DNA from: Apiotrichum sp. Y4204 | Taxonomy: Eukaryota > Basidiomycota > Tremellomycetes > Trichosporonales > Trichosporonaceae | Length of the DNA stretch: 64,000 bases | Assembly (NCBI GenBank): GCA_025531455.1 | Contig: JAMYHL010000003.1 | Span: 496,001 to 560,000 of the forward strand | Direction of reading: 5' to 3' | Shown here: positions 44,432 to 57,000 of the stretch, piece by piece | How the letters are laid out: every line of letters starts with the position of its first letter | How positions within the stretch are numbered: position 1 is the stretch's first letter | Translations under genes and position numbers: made by a program | Notes under the pieces: generated by a model | The model's database searches: none | Seen by the model: the letters and a program-made list of their open reading frames with translations, nothing else | Told to the model about the DNA's origin: nothing

Positions 44432-46822
44432 CATGCAACCCGGCCTGCCACCGAGGAGGGTGGACAACATGTGTTCACCGCACATTAGACAGACTCCCAA
44501 CCGATGTCCCAACACACCCTTGACCAAGACTACACGATCCACAACTTTTGTCCCAGCAACCTCTTGTCAGTTCATGTAGCCGTTGATCCGACGTATCGCG
44601 CAGCAAGATTGGCTCATGTCCCCTCGCTTCCATGGCCTGGCCTTGCCCGCCCCCCCTCGTTTTGAAGCTGTCCTACGGACCCGCGATTCCTTCCGCCCCC
44701 CGGAACGACCAATCACCACGACCATTCACCATCCATGGAAGTTCTTTTTTAGACGCAAGTCTTTGAGTTAATAGACGAAAGGCTCCAAGACATTAGACGC
44801 AGCTCACCAACCTTGACGGGGGTGTCGTTTGGTGCTCGTGTCCAACATGCATTACGCGCGTGTAATCAGTGTGTTCATCGCGTGGGTGGAGCATGATTCC
44901 AAGTTTGCTCGGTAAGAGAGCGCACAAGCGACAAGCAATACGTAGCGGAATGACAGCGCGAGCGCCGAAAGCGGCTCCTGGAATCATTCTTCGGTTGCGG
45001 CGCTTTTCCCGACCACTCGTCTGGACCTCCACGGCAATCGTCCAGCTCAAATGCGGGCAGTTGCAAGCGGAGGTATGTCCGAGACGCAATCTGTAGATCT
45101 GGAGAGTGTTCACGGACGACTTTGCAGGTCGTTGTCCGGGGCCAGCTGGGGCCCTCGCTTGGGGCGGCGATGCGATGCGATGCCATTGCGATCCAACTGT
45201 CCGAGCGATCGGCGCGGGGCTCAGACAGATGCGGAGATTGCGCAGACGGCTGATGGTGGAGACATGGAGACAATTGACAAAGACGGACCGCGGCAACTGC
45301 GTCCCCACACCCCACATCTGCAGCCCCGCTCGCGCCGACGAACAAAGAACGATGAATAGCCTAGTCCAATCGGTTCATGTCGTTCGTCTCTGGGGCCTCG
45401 GTAAGCGGACGCCGCGGCCTTAGAAGCTTTGACCGGACTCTTTGCGACCCGAGTCCTTGGTAAAGGCGCGTAATACAGTGATCCCACGATCATCAGGTGG
45501 CATACAGGCTCTAGAGTCTTCATTTACCAACGCGTTGGTCGCCGTACAGTATCTGCAGTATCCGCAGTATCTCTCATTTGAGACCTGCCCCACCCCTAGT
45601 CTCCGTATTTCGTAATCTGTCTCCCCCGTGATACAGAGCGAGAGCGCACGCATCGCCGCATCAAAGGTCTCAGAAAGCGTCACGAGGGACATGAACCGGA
45701 TCATGTAGCACCCACTCAGTGATCCAGTGAACTGCATTCCATGACTGCGTCACGAAAGCATCCAAGTGTTCCAAGAGGCCAAGAGGTCATGAGCTGTCCG
45801 TAAATGAGCCAAGCAATGTGCAATTGCCCCATCAGCCTCGGAGACAACTACCGGTCATGTCTGTTTGGAAAAACAGGCAGAATGGTGTCTTTCGTGATTC
45901 AGCTAGTGGTGTATCGCGGTATGTGGTGACCATCAGTGGTGGTTGCTCGAGGGAGCGACGACGTATCTATCGGCCATGCCGCCGCTTCGAACACATCAGA
46001 CGGTGTTGGAGAGCGATTAGAAGCCACTGGAGCCATGGGATCTCTATTTGTCCAATTCATCCAGTTCCGGCTGTGGCTAAGAATGGAGAGATCATGGCCC
46101 GGAGAACCTAGAAGGTCGGGGGCGATCTGATGCCTCCTCTCTCCTCTCGTTGCTCATTGTCCGTCCCGGGCGGCCAGGGGAGGGGAAAATATAGACTCTC
46201 TGACCTGACCTGGGGCATGATCGCATGACAGGCATCTGACCAGCATGGCGTGACGCTTGACAGTTTGACAGGCACTGGTCGCTGGCCGCTTGCAGCTTGC
46301 AGCTTGCAGCTTGAGCTGTGGGCCACATGGGTTGACCCTGTTTAACTGTTTCCGTATTCCCATCTCGCCGCGTGTCGGCGAGGACGCCGGATCGTTATCT
46401 CTCTCGTACGCCGCGAACGCCGGGCCGTGAGCCGCACTACAGGTCTGATTGCGACCCTGCCCCTTCCATCCCTTCCGTTCTTCCCGATTGCAGGTAGTGT
46501 GCCGAGACCAAACTAGCAGAGCTAACTGTGTTCGCCGCGGAGGAGCATGCAGCAGTCGATGGGGAGGTAAACTAACGAAAGTTCCAGCGGGGCTCGCATG
46601 GAGCCCTCGACATTATTCTTAAGAACCCCGCGTCGAGGACGATCAACATCCCCCACACCCCCACTCGCAACCCGACTTCTCCACACTCGGACACGCAGCG
46701 CCTGCTCGCGATCGGTTCCTCGACAAAACAGAGCTTCGACACGCTCACGCGACCACACATCCCTGCTTTCGACACACACACCTACCCAACCCAAAGCATC
46801 CACCACCGCTGCATCTGCCAGC
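44432..46822. other. 2.4 kb intergenic region
   Basis: No gene found on either strand; the open frames present are short and featureless. It contains two small direct repeats: GCAGTATC-type units near 45547-45575 and four GCTTG units at 46288-46316. Probably the promoter of the UNC93-like transporter plus unknown content. Confidence 0.5.
46288..46316. repeat. short tandem repeat, 7-bp unit GCTTGCA
   Basis: Three perfect copies of GCTTGCA and a partial fourth (GCTTGAG), in intergenic DNA upstream of the UNC93-like gene. Confidence 0.85.
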
Positions 46823-48813
46823 ATGACGTTCTCCGAGAACATTGGTACGCGCCTCGCGTCCATCAAAGTCGGCTCTGTGCGATGTGAGTAGCATGTCGTG
46901 GACCTCGAGCGCGATCCACCTGGTGAAAAAATCTCTCGGCCTCGCACTTCGCGTCAGCCAATGATAAACCAGGGTAGTGGAACCCACAAACATCGCCTGA
47001 CCAAACCCACCAAGCATCTAGTAGATCCATGGAAAACCAGCTAACATGTAGACAACTCGCCATGGACTCAGGTAGCTATCCTGGGCTTCGTGTGTTTCCT
47101 CTCGCCCGGTCTCTTCAACGCTCTCTCCGGCCTCGGTGCCGGTGGTCAGCAGGATGTCTCCCTTGTTGACACATCCAACGGTCTGCTCTACGGTGTCTTT
47201 TCTCTCACAGGTTTCATCGCTGGTTCTGTCAACGTGAGTACAAATGTGGACAGTCCCTGGGTGGCAAGCCACTTCCTGAGCACGGCCCGGTGTTCTCTGA
47301 ATCTCGCACGGACAATCGATGCGTGTTGGGTTGGTGGGATCCGTGCCTATTGTGGGAACGCCGGCACATGTCCGCAGAGTGCGCACGCCATGTCTCCGTA
47401 GCGTGCCGTCCCCGACCTGCCCATGCACAACAGCAAATGTTCGTTGCAGGACTCGGCCAGAACGCCGCATTACGTGGTATGCGCGCTATGCGCCAAGGTT
47501 ATCGGCTGTTTCCGCCGATAACCGATAACCTCCACTCACGAACGCACTCTGGGGACACACAGTGCTGACATTCGCAGAACGTCCTTGGTCCCCGCCTCAC
47601 GCTCTGCATTGGTACGATGGGTTACTCGATCTACGCTGGTTCGCTCTGGGCATTTGACGTGCACCACAACCGTGGCTTTGTGATTGCTGCTGGTGGCATT
47701 CTCGGTCTGTGTGCTGGTCTGCTATGGACAGCACAGGGTGCCATTATGATGTCTTACCCCGAGGAGAAGGACAAGGGACGTGCTTTCTCCGTCTTCTGGG
47801 CCATCTTCACCTTTGGTGGTGTTGTCGGCTCGCTCATCGCCTTTGGTCTCTCCTACGACTCGCCCCTTCCCAAGACAGCTACCTCGGTGTACATTGTCTT
47901 TGTCATCCTCATGATCTGCGCTGTCGCGGTCTCGTGGTTGGTCCTGCCGCCAAACTATGTCGTTCGTGGTGACGGTACCCTCGTTGAGCTTCAGGCCTCC
48001 ATGTCGTTCAACGATGAGATCAAGGCCTTTGCCAAGCAGTTCAAGGACTGGCGCATGCTCCTCCTCTTCCCCATGTTCTTCACCTCCAACTACTTCTACT
48101 CGTACCAGGGCTCAATCGTCTCGTACATGTTCTCTGGCCGTACTCGTGCTCTCTCCTCGTTCCTCAGCAACCTCGGTGCTGTCATCGGAGCCGTCATCAT
48201 CGGTGTCATTCTCGACCGCACCCCTGGCTCGCGTCGCCGTCGTGCCATCACCGGCTGGACCTTCACCCTCATCGCCATGTGTGGCGTCTGGGGTGGTGGT
48301 ATCTACTTCCAGCACGGCTGGAAGCGCGCGCTGAGCCCCACCGACCCCACCTGGGCTTACGACTTCACGGACAAGCGTAGCCGCGGTCCCCTCGCCCTCA
48401 TGTTCTTCTACTACTGCGTCGACTCATTCTACCAGGGCCTCGCGTACTACACCATGTCGTCCATCACCAACGACCCCTTCAAGCTTGCCCGCATGGCCGG
48501 TTACTACAAGGGTGTCCAGTCCGCCGGTGCCGCCATCTCGTTCGGCATGGACGCCGTCCACACGCCGTACATGACCGAGGTCATCGTCTCGTTCGTCATC
48601 ATGCTTGTCTCGCTTCCCCTGTGTCTCGTCGTCCTCCTCAAGGTCACCGACACCAACAACACCGAGGACAACGTCGTCAAGGTCGACAACCTCACCGAGG
48701 GCGACCTTCACCACATTGCCCTCCCCAAGGGTCACCACGCTCTCGACGACCGCGTCGAGGAGGAGAAGGGCACCGCCCACATGTCGGAGGTCCGCAAGTC
48801 CGACTCTCTCTAA
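46823..48813 (+). CDS. UNC93-like major facilitator protein
   Basis: Membrane protein of the MFS superfamily, UNC93-like (DUF895) branch. Exons 46823-46883, 47052-47233 and 47578-48813 sum to 492 residues. About eleven hydrophobic helices can be followed, starting with VAILGFVCFLSPGLFNALSGLGAGG, a typical opening of this branch (PGxxNAxxGLGxGG). Further: GPRLTLCIGTMGYSIYAGSLW, AGLLWTAQGAIMMSYP, GRAFSVFWAIFTFGGVVGSL and a basic loop DRTPGSRRRRA. The soluble C-terminal tail is charged (LPKGHHALDDRVEEEKG). Codon choice is strongly biased to C-ending codons (GTC, CTC, ACC), suggesting high expression. The 344-nt second intron is long here and carries an inverted repeat with GATAA motifs. Substrate unknown; fungal members are often called ion or nutrient transporters without proof. 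Confidence 0.93.
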
Positions 48814-50611
48814 GTGGTCGTCCGTCTCCTCTCCGGTTTATTACTTTCTTTTCCTCTCGTAATTAAATCCCTCTCATGGTGATACCGGGTGATCACTCGT
48901 GCGCATCGCCTCGCGGCTCCCCGAGTCGCGCGTCGTGCGTCGCCACCCTTGTAACGGAACAGTAGCGGCTTTGTAGCAGGTTAGTAGTGAGCAGGTTAGC
49001 AATACAGCTCGGTTGTCGGGATGTAATTCTTTGCTGGGTCAAATTGGTCGCAGCTCGGGGATCAAGGATAGTCGGCGACAAGCGAGCACCCACGGCCCTA
49101 GCGTGAGCGACAAGCCATGGGGACAATATAAACATGGAACGACGGATACCCTGCGTTTCAGAGCCAGATACGGGTCCAGAGCAAAGTGGAGCGACTAGGA
49201 CGCAGGTCTGCCGCTTCCGCCGTGCCGCGGCACCGTCCGCATTGACGAGGAAGATAGCTAGACCGCGATAAGCGTCAGGGCCTCTATCGAGGGACAATCA
49301 CGAAAGCACACCCGGATTGCTCTCGGGAGATAACACCAAGTCCCCACGGGACGCGGTCTCTCGACAATAGATACCAGGTACTGGCAGTTGGACTTGCAGG
49401 TCCCCCCTCAGCCTTTGACCTCATTGACCTTGTTACCCTCGGCCCCCGCCTTGTTTTGCCTTGGAGCACCCGGGCTGAACGAACTCTGTCTGCCATTATC
49501 GTCGCTTGCGCCACCGTTTAGAGTCTCGTGACTCACCCGAGACCTGAGGTGGAAAGGTGACTATCCCCCACGGTCAAGAAACATACGCGGGCCTGACGCA
49601 CAGCCATGGAATGCGTTACGTGACCTCCGCGATCGGCGACGCACCGCCCACAGACTGCCGATCAAGGAGATCGACACAGCGATCCGAGTGATCAGCCCGT
49701 CTATCCGACATATGCTTGCTGTGGGGGAATAGATCGTCGCCGTACTTCGCTTCGCCCGGTATTGGTTGACGACAACCCGCCTCTGCGAGCTCAGAGCGTC
49801 CATTCTCGCCATTTCCTGGGAGGGTTGAAGTAGGCCGGTGATCTGACATGAGGGGCTTTTTATTTACGTCACTTCTCGAGTCGTTTGGCATCGTTTGTCG
49901 TATGTATGAATTCACGTGATATGGGCGCGTACCTGGCGCGTCTGAAGCTTTGTATCTGGACCGCAGGCTGCGAGCGCGGGGGCCCGAGGTCCACCAGCCC
50001 AGGCCGTACTTTGGCTCTCCTCTCCCGCTCTCCAGCTCTCTAGACCGTCGAGGCGTAAGCTTCCGAGCGTGAATTGCCGCGGCAATTTCCCTTTCATACG
50101 ACATCACATGTCGGAACATGCCGATTAGGACACGACAGGGCCGACACGCTCCACTCCCTTTGTCCTCTTCTACTTTGCCTCGCGCTCTTCTACTCAAAGT
50201 TGACCGTTGTCAGGCAATTGTCAGGAGACATCCTGAGAGTGGCGATCATTACCCAGAACGCCGAGGAGGCTGAGCTAGCAGCCGCTCACTCATTCGGGAT
50301 GCCCACCAAATCCGCTAAGCCGTTGATCCGTGGGCGCTTGATGTGCCCTCGCCTTCTGGGGACCCGGACCCGAGGCACTGAAGAGCGCCGGCCCCACACT
50401 TTGCTCTCTGCGCCGAGGCCTTCAGGCGTAAAGTGGGTTCGGAGCTTGAAAAACGTCTCTCTCCAGGCGCCGCACCCGGCGGAAAGTGTAGAGCGCTCTC
50501 TGCTCTTGCCCGTTGCTTTTCCAGCAATGCCAAGCCACCCCACCAACGATATAGATTCCAACTTCTTAAATGCACCAACAGTTCTTTCATCATCGATAAC
50601 CACCTCTCACC
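48814..50611. other. 1.8 kb intergenic region
   Basis: Spacer between two plus-strand transporter genes. No gene seen. A GATATAGA element about 55 bp before the permease ATG may serve as a weak TATA. Confidence 0.5.
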
Positions 50612-52172
50612 ATGGCCACCGACCGCGAGTACTACCCGGAGAAGGGATCACACGACATTGAGACGGTGGGCGGATATAGCGCGGGAGACCACGGGCAGCA
50701 TCCCATAAACGGCGCCCACGAAAAGTATGCCTCGGCCGCACGGGTCGAGGTTGCAGCTGCGGACGGAGGAGTCGTCAAGGATGCAGTGTTCGGCGACATT
50801 GATGGGAACGGACCGAACTTCCGCAGTGTGGGTAGACCATCCCCTGTGAGTGGCTAATACCAGGTCGGACTGGGCGGCACTTTTGTCCTCATGACCAAGG
50901 CCAACGTCGGCCTGGGTATCCTCCAAATCCCTTTCGTTTTCCAGGCCATCGGTCTCGTCCCGGGTATCATTCTCCTCATCCTGATGGCCATGCTCGTCGC
51001 GTTTACGGCCACATACATCCAGTCGTTCAAGCTCAACCACCCGCACGTGTACGGCTACGGTGACATTGGTGAGGTGCTGTTTGGTCGTTGGGGCCGCGAA
51101 ATTTTCAGCGGCATCTTCACGATCAATTTCATCTTTGTGTGTGGGTCGGCCATTGTCGCCGTTTCGACAGCCCTGAACGCCGTCAGCAACCACGGGACGT
51201 GCACGGCCGTGTTCATTGCGGTTGCGGCTGTCGCTGGCTGGATGATGGCGTCGATCAAGACGCTCGGCAAGATTACGTGGCTGGGCTGGGTGGGCATGAT
51301 CTCCATCCTCGCTGCAGTCCTCACCCTGACTGTGGCTGTTGGCGTCAACGACCGCCCAGCCAAGGCGCCGCAGACCGGACCTTGGGACAAGAACATTCAG
51401 ATTGCCGCGAAGACCACCGCCGTCAAGGGCATCGGCGCCATCACCAACGTGCTGTACGCATACGCTGCGACGCCGACGTACTGGGGCATCATCTCCGAGA
51501 TGCGCGACCCGCGCCAGCACAACCGGGTGATGTTCCTCAGTATCGGCCTCTGCTGCATGCTGTACATTGTCATCGGCTCGGTCGTCTACCACTTCTGCGG
51601 CCAGTACGTCTCGTCGCCTGCGCTGGGCTCCGCCGGTCCCCTCATGAAGCGTGTCTGCTACGGCCTCGCCATCCCCGCGCTTCTCGTCACACTGTGCATC
51701 TACGCGCACATCGCCGCCAAGTTCCTCTTTGTCCGTCTCCTCCAGGGTACCGAGCACATTTCCCGGCCGACGAAGCGCCACTGGGTAACATGGTTTGCCT
51801 GCACGATCACCGTCATGGGCTTCGCCTACATCCTCGCGAGTGCGATCCCGTAAGTTTCAATGTTGTGCCGTGGCGCACCTAGTTAGTATGGTCAGTGACT
51901 GACAGCCCAGAACATTCGACGCGATTGTCGGCTTCATCGGCTCGCTCTTCACCCCGCAGACGACCATCTGCGTGTTCCCCCTGGTTTGGTGGCAGGACCA
52001 CTGGCGCCACCGCCCCCGGTCCGAGCGCAACGTCGGCATGGCGATGCTGCAGGGCTTCATTCTTCTCTGTGGGCTGTTCTTCATCGTCGGCGGCATGTAC
52101 GCTGCCGTCAAGAACCTCATTGAGACGAGTGCGACCAACGGCCCGTGGACATGTGCCGACAACTCATCCTAG
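50612..52172 (+). CDS. AAAP-family amino-acid transporter
   Basis: Amino acid/auxin permease family (Aa_trans), found in plasma or vacuolar membranes. Exons 50612-50827, 50864-51849 and 51911-52172 sum to 487 residues. A hydrophilic N-terminal tail of about 75 residues (GGYSAGDHGQHPINGAH) is followed by TFVLMTKANVGLGILQIPF, the family's first helix with the G-x-G-I-L-x-x-P core. About eleven helices follow, including ITNVLYAYAATPTYWGIISEM (TM6-like), CYGLAIPALLVTLCIYAH and FDAIVGFIGSLF. This spacing fits fungal neutral amino-acid permeases such as Neurospora mtr. The donor GTGGGT at 50828 was chosen because it keeps the frame. Substrate inferred only at family level. Confidence 0.95.
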
Positions 52173-53391
52173 GCGGGAGGAGGGACAGGACAGGTTTATG
52201 CAAGAAGTGAAGTCATGGTACGGCTGTCAAGGTATATCACGAGATATCTCACTTGTGGGCGCGATAATCTTGGAAGAAGTTGTTATTATTGTGGTAGAAG
52301 GTAGCATTGCAGGAATGTAATCGCGAAAGATTGAAGTGATACTGTTCCGTGGACGAATAGCCTAGTGCTACGCTTGCTCCGAGTCGGGACAGCACTGATG
52401 ACACAATTATGGCGCGTTCTGGATGGCAAATCTCAACATCTCAACTGAAAGAACGGCGCAACTGAGAGGAAGGAACGGTGCAATGGGGAGAAAGAAGCGG
52501 TTGGCTGTTTGTGTTCAGTTCCCGACGGATGTCAATACACGGCCCGGGCCAGATGTGCTTAAAGATTCCTGCGCGCTCCAGCGCTTGGCTATCAGGTGTC
52601 CCAGGTCGCCCTCAATGATCCAAGCGACTCTTCCTGGCCCGCAGCGCCCCATTCAGTCCATAGCCGCTCAGTCGGGCCACAGTTTCCGAAGACACCCGTC
52701 GCCGAGGATGAGGCTTAGTCAAAGGGTCTCGACCTTGCCCCGCAGTAACCACGACTGACCGATGTAGCCACGACCAACCACCCACCACACTACCCACAAT
52801 CTTCCAGGTTACAAACCGGGGTATGCCCGTCTGCAGGCACCGTCTGTCCCGATAACCATATCTTTCGGTCCTACCCAGATCCATTCCGCATATCGCCAGT
52901 GCCGCCGGGACAGCTTACTAGGCCCTTACTAGTAGCCGCCATTGATTCCTATCTTGTTCCGAGAACGCCACTTGAGAAAGCCACTTTGCTCGCGCACCCC
53001 ATTCAATCGATTCGGACCATACCGCGGAAGCTGATCTTACCTGAGCCATTCCCGAGCCGACGCGTCCGTGGCCGAAGCTGAGGTGGATATGGTATCCAGG
53101 AGTTGGTTCGTCCCCACGCCGGCCGGATTATACACTCTGCTACTTGGCCTCTTCCCTCTTCCGCGGGGTTGCGGCCCCGGAACGCTTGTCCCCATAGCTA
53201 TGGCCTGAGGTTCAGGATATGTAACTACACGTATCTATAATGCTGTGTAGCCGGCGTTGTCGTACAGCTTCGGTTTACCCGGTGATACGGCATGGGCTCA
53301 ACATCGCCCGACCAGCGCGAGCGAGGGCCACGCGCGGCGTGCCGCGCAGGGCAAACGAGCACCCCGGGGTCAAAAAGCAAAAGACATTAAT
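52173..53391. other. intergenic, permease 3' flank
   Basis: 1.2 kb with no convincing gene. A tRNA follows at the right end. A palindromic-looking stretch with GCGGGG/CCCCGG elements occurs near 53160-53185. Confidence 0.45.
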
Positions 53392-53462
53392 TACATCGTA
53401 AGGGAGTCGAACCCCTGCCGCGTCGATGGCAACGACGCATGATACCGTTTCACCAACGATGT
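53392..53462 (-). tRNA. tRNA-Gly (anticodon GCC)
   Basis: 71 nt including the discriminator A (plus-strand T at 53392), no intron. On the minus strand: acceptor ACATCGT pairs with ACGATGT (7 bp); D arm GTGAAACGGTATCAT; anticodon arm CGTCG-TTGCCAT-CGACG with anticodon GCC; T arm AGGGG-TTCGACT-CCCTT. The internal B box GGTTCGACTCC fits the Pol III consensus and the A box region is TGGTGAAACGG. T-rich terminators (TCTTTTG, CTTTTT) follow just downstream. The A1-U72 first pair is unusual for tRNA-Gly, which normally starts G1-C72. Confidence 0.9.
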
Positions 53463-54005
53463 TTTAATGTTTTTCAGACTTGCGTCTCATCCATATATCA
53501 CAATCTTAGGGACCTGAGTCGGTATAAATGGTCTTTTACTGACGAAGGTCTCCGTTATCAGTCCAACGATCCCTTATCACTGGCTTTACCGACAAGGTTA
53601 TCCACAGCTCCAATGCACCCGTGATACAATAGGGACTGGACAGCCCCAGTGGATCCGCGCTCCGAGTGTTCCTGGTCATTGTCGTTCGACGTGAGGCCTG
53701 ATCCCGAACCTTGGTTAACTGACACCTTGGCCTGCAGCCTGCACCACCTTTGACCCACGAGGTTCATTGACCAGCTTCACCTTACAGCTTGCCCTGTAGA
53801 TGTAGCCTTCACCTTGTAACGGGACGTGACTATAATCGGCGGAGTTGGCGACAGTTGCGGCATTCTTTTCCTAGTCGCTGATCAAGATTGTCAGTAGGAT
53901 CAGAAGCCAGGGGACCCGAAGGGGCTATGGTCGGCGAGTTACAAGCCACAGCAGAGCTAAGACTAGAGCTTACTATACATCACATTCTGCGCAAAAAGCA
54001 ATCAA
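53463..54005. other. intergenic, tRNA 5' flank and PFK 3' flank
   Basis: 543 bp, no gene seen. Confidence 0.45.
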
Positions 54006-57000
54006 CTACGTAGGATTCAGGTTGGGCACTGGACAGTCATCATTGACGCCTGCGATGGCGTAGCTGCCGTAGCGCGCGCGGACTGGCCGCTTGGGCTTCT
54101 TCTGGACACGATCTCCGAGCACGTTTTGGACGAGACCAGTGCGGCCACCGAGGATCTCGACGAGGCGCTTGATGTCGCTCCACCACACGTCCTCGCCGCG
54201 GCGGAGCTTGACGTTGGAGTGCTCCATCACCTCCTGCATCGTCGCGTACAGGACCTTGGAGCCGCGGATGGCGATCATCACTGCCGTACTCGGGTCGCCT
54301 TCACTCTTGGCCTGTCGGCGCGAGTGGAAGGCAAGTGGGTTGGGTGTTGCATGGCGCTCGAGGAACTTGATCGCCAGCAGGGCCATACGCGAAGCACGCG
54401 TGCGGTCCAACGGCGAAGGAAGCAGGCCTTGAAGCGTGTGGCCAAGCTGCGCGCTCCTCGCGTCGAACAGCTTCTTCCCCTCTTCCTTGAAAATCTTGGT
54501 GACAATCTCAGTGCTGTACACGTTTGACGCCTTCTCCGAACTGATTCCAAGTCAGCTCGTGTGTCGCCGCACTCTCGCTTCGAACTCACCGTATAACCAG
54601 CCGACCCTCTTGCTGCCCGTTCTCATCGAGCTTGTACCGCTCTTTGAGGAACTCTGCGTCCTCGAGGAGCGTGCGCAGGTTGATACCCTCTTCGGGAGTG
54701 TACACCAGCACAGCACCGGTGGCCAGGGCACCCAAGGTGGCAAGATAGCCACTCATACCGCCCTGCGTTTCGACAACAAACACTCGGCTACGCGAGGAGC
54801 TGGCGCTCTGCTTGATCGCGTCACACTGCAAGGGTTAGACAAACGCCTCAACCAACCACTAAAATGAATAAGGCACACTACACTCACGGCCTCAACAAGA
54901 ACATTCAGGGATGTATCGCTGCCAAGCGAGAAGTCCGTTAGGGGAACGTTGTTCGAAAGTGTAGCAGGGAGATGGATCATCGGGATCCGCAAGGCGGGGT
55001 ACTCCTTTCGTCCCTTCTCCAGCATGGTGACGGAGCTGTACGCTTCAAAGCCGCCGATGATGAAAAGCGCGTGGATCTCGTGACGCTGGAGCGCGACGGC
55101 TACGCCCCCGATATCGATACTCGGGAGTGTGCGGTTAGTACCGAGCTCGGAGCCGCCGCGCGTTGTCCAGTTGTCCACACGCAGCCAGGACAGCTCGGAG
55201 ACACTCCCGTCAAGAAGGCCCTCGATACCATTGTAGATTCCCAGCGGCGTGTGTCCCCGCGAAAGGCAGTACCGCGCCGCCTGGCGGGTGGCGGCGTTCA
55301 TTCCTCCAGCTGGAGCACCGATGCTACCACGTCAGCATGACATGCAGAATAGTGAGAAGAGGTTGAGATCGACCTGGATAGACCTGAATGCACGCTCAAC
55401 CCAAGGCATGCAAACGTCTTGTCTCTGGGTGGAAAGAGCAACTCACTGGATGATACCGATACGGAGACGCTGTTCCGGAGGAAGACACTCGGTGGCGCCA
55501 ATCGAGCTGCCGACCTTGAATGCCTCGAGCATGTCGCGGAACTCCGAGTCGCGGAACGACACGGCCTTGGCAAAGTCCTTGGCCTCGATGGCGGCCGCGA
55601 CGGCTTGCGTCTTGGCGACGGCATCGAGCAGCGGCACCTTTGTTATCTTGTTCTCGCTGATGCCGATCATGTATGACGGCGTGTCCGGTGTGGCCTCAAG
55701 CAATGCCTCTACCGCCTTCACGCCCTGCAGCGCAGCCTGGATGTCAATATTACATTAAGCTTCGGGCACTTACCAGGATACGATCCTCGGCAGACGGCCG
55801 ACCTCCGCGCTGGGTGTGGCCGAGTGTTGTGACGCGGGTGTCAAAGCCGAGGCGGTCGACGAGGATCTGCTTGACGTGTTCGGCTTTGATGGGTTTAAGC
55901 TGCCGGTCGAGCGCGCCCTCGGCGACGATGACGATGCTCTTCCTCTTTCCCACGTCGCGATGGTGCTTTAGCGTCGCACACATGTCCTCCTCCCAATTGG
56001 GTCCCGGCGGGTCCTCGGGGATAAAGATGAAATCGGCTCCCGTCGAGACGCCGGCCATGAGCGCGAGCCAGCCGCAGTGGCGGCCCATCACCTCGATAAC
56101 AAATGCGCGAGAGTGTGACGAGGCAGTCGACGAGATGGAATCGACAGCTTCACACACCCTGTGCAGGGCCGTGCTGTTGGTCAGCACAATCGTCCGAGAC
56201 GGGGGATGACTTACTCAGCGCCAATAGTAAGGTCCGTCATCGACATATCGTTGCTAGATTGTCAGTATCAATAACACTATTCCACCCAGCCGCCGATTGT
56301 CCCGACATACTCGATGGAGCCCACAAGGCCGACAATGTTCAGGTGGCGGTGCTCCTCCAGCTGATCCTCCTCGATTTCGCCGGTATCGTACAGCTCTTGA
56401 ATCAAATCCGGCCACTCGCGACGCAGCATATCGGCACCGGTGAGCGAGCCGTCGCCTCCACACACTGCGAGGCAGTCGATGCCGAACCGGATCAGGTTGT
56501 GCGCGGCCGTAAGGCGTCCCTCGTGCGTCCGGACTGGGTGTGAGCATCCATCCCATCACACAACTCACAAGATGGGCAGCGCGACGATCCAATGAGTGTT
56601 CCGCCCTCGCCCTGCCATCCGCGTGTGTCGTCCCAGCCAACTCGGACAATGTACCGTCCCTTGAGGGACTTGCCGCCGTCGCTCTCCTCGGGCCTGAGCG
56701 GGTGGTGCTCCGCGAACGTGGCCGCCATCTCGTCAAGATCGCCTTCTCCCGCTCCGTCGCGGAGCAAGCCGCCGTATCCAAACGAGAGAGGAGCGTTAGA
56801 GAGCGGGGCGATGGAGTCGGGGTCATTCGAGTCAAATGGCATGGGTGTCCACGACTGCGATGAAAAGTAATGGCCTCCCCTGTCGTCGTTGTCCTCGTCA
56901 TCCTCCGTCGTCAGCTTCTCTACCATGTTCGCGAAAGAGACGCTGCGCGGGTTGAGGGAAGGGGTCACAGAGGTGGATGCTTCCTTCGAGGACTCTGGTG

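Noticed and set aside
48096..48315. Minus frames inside the UNC93-like gene
   Set aside because: Shadows produced by strong C-ending codon bias.
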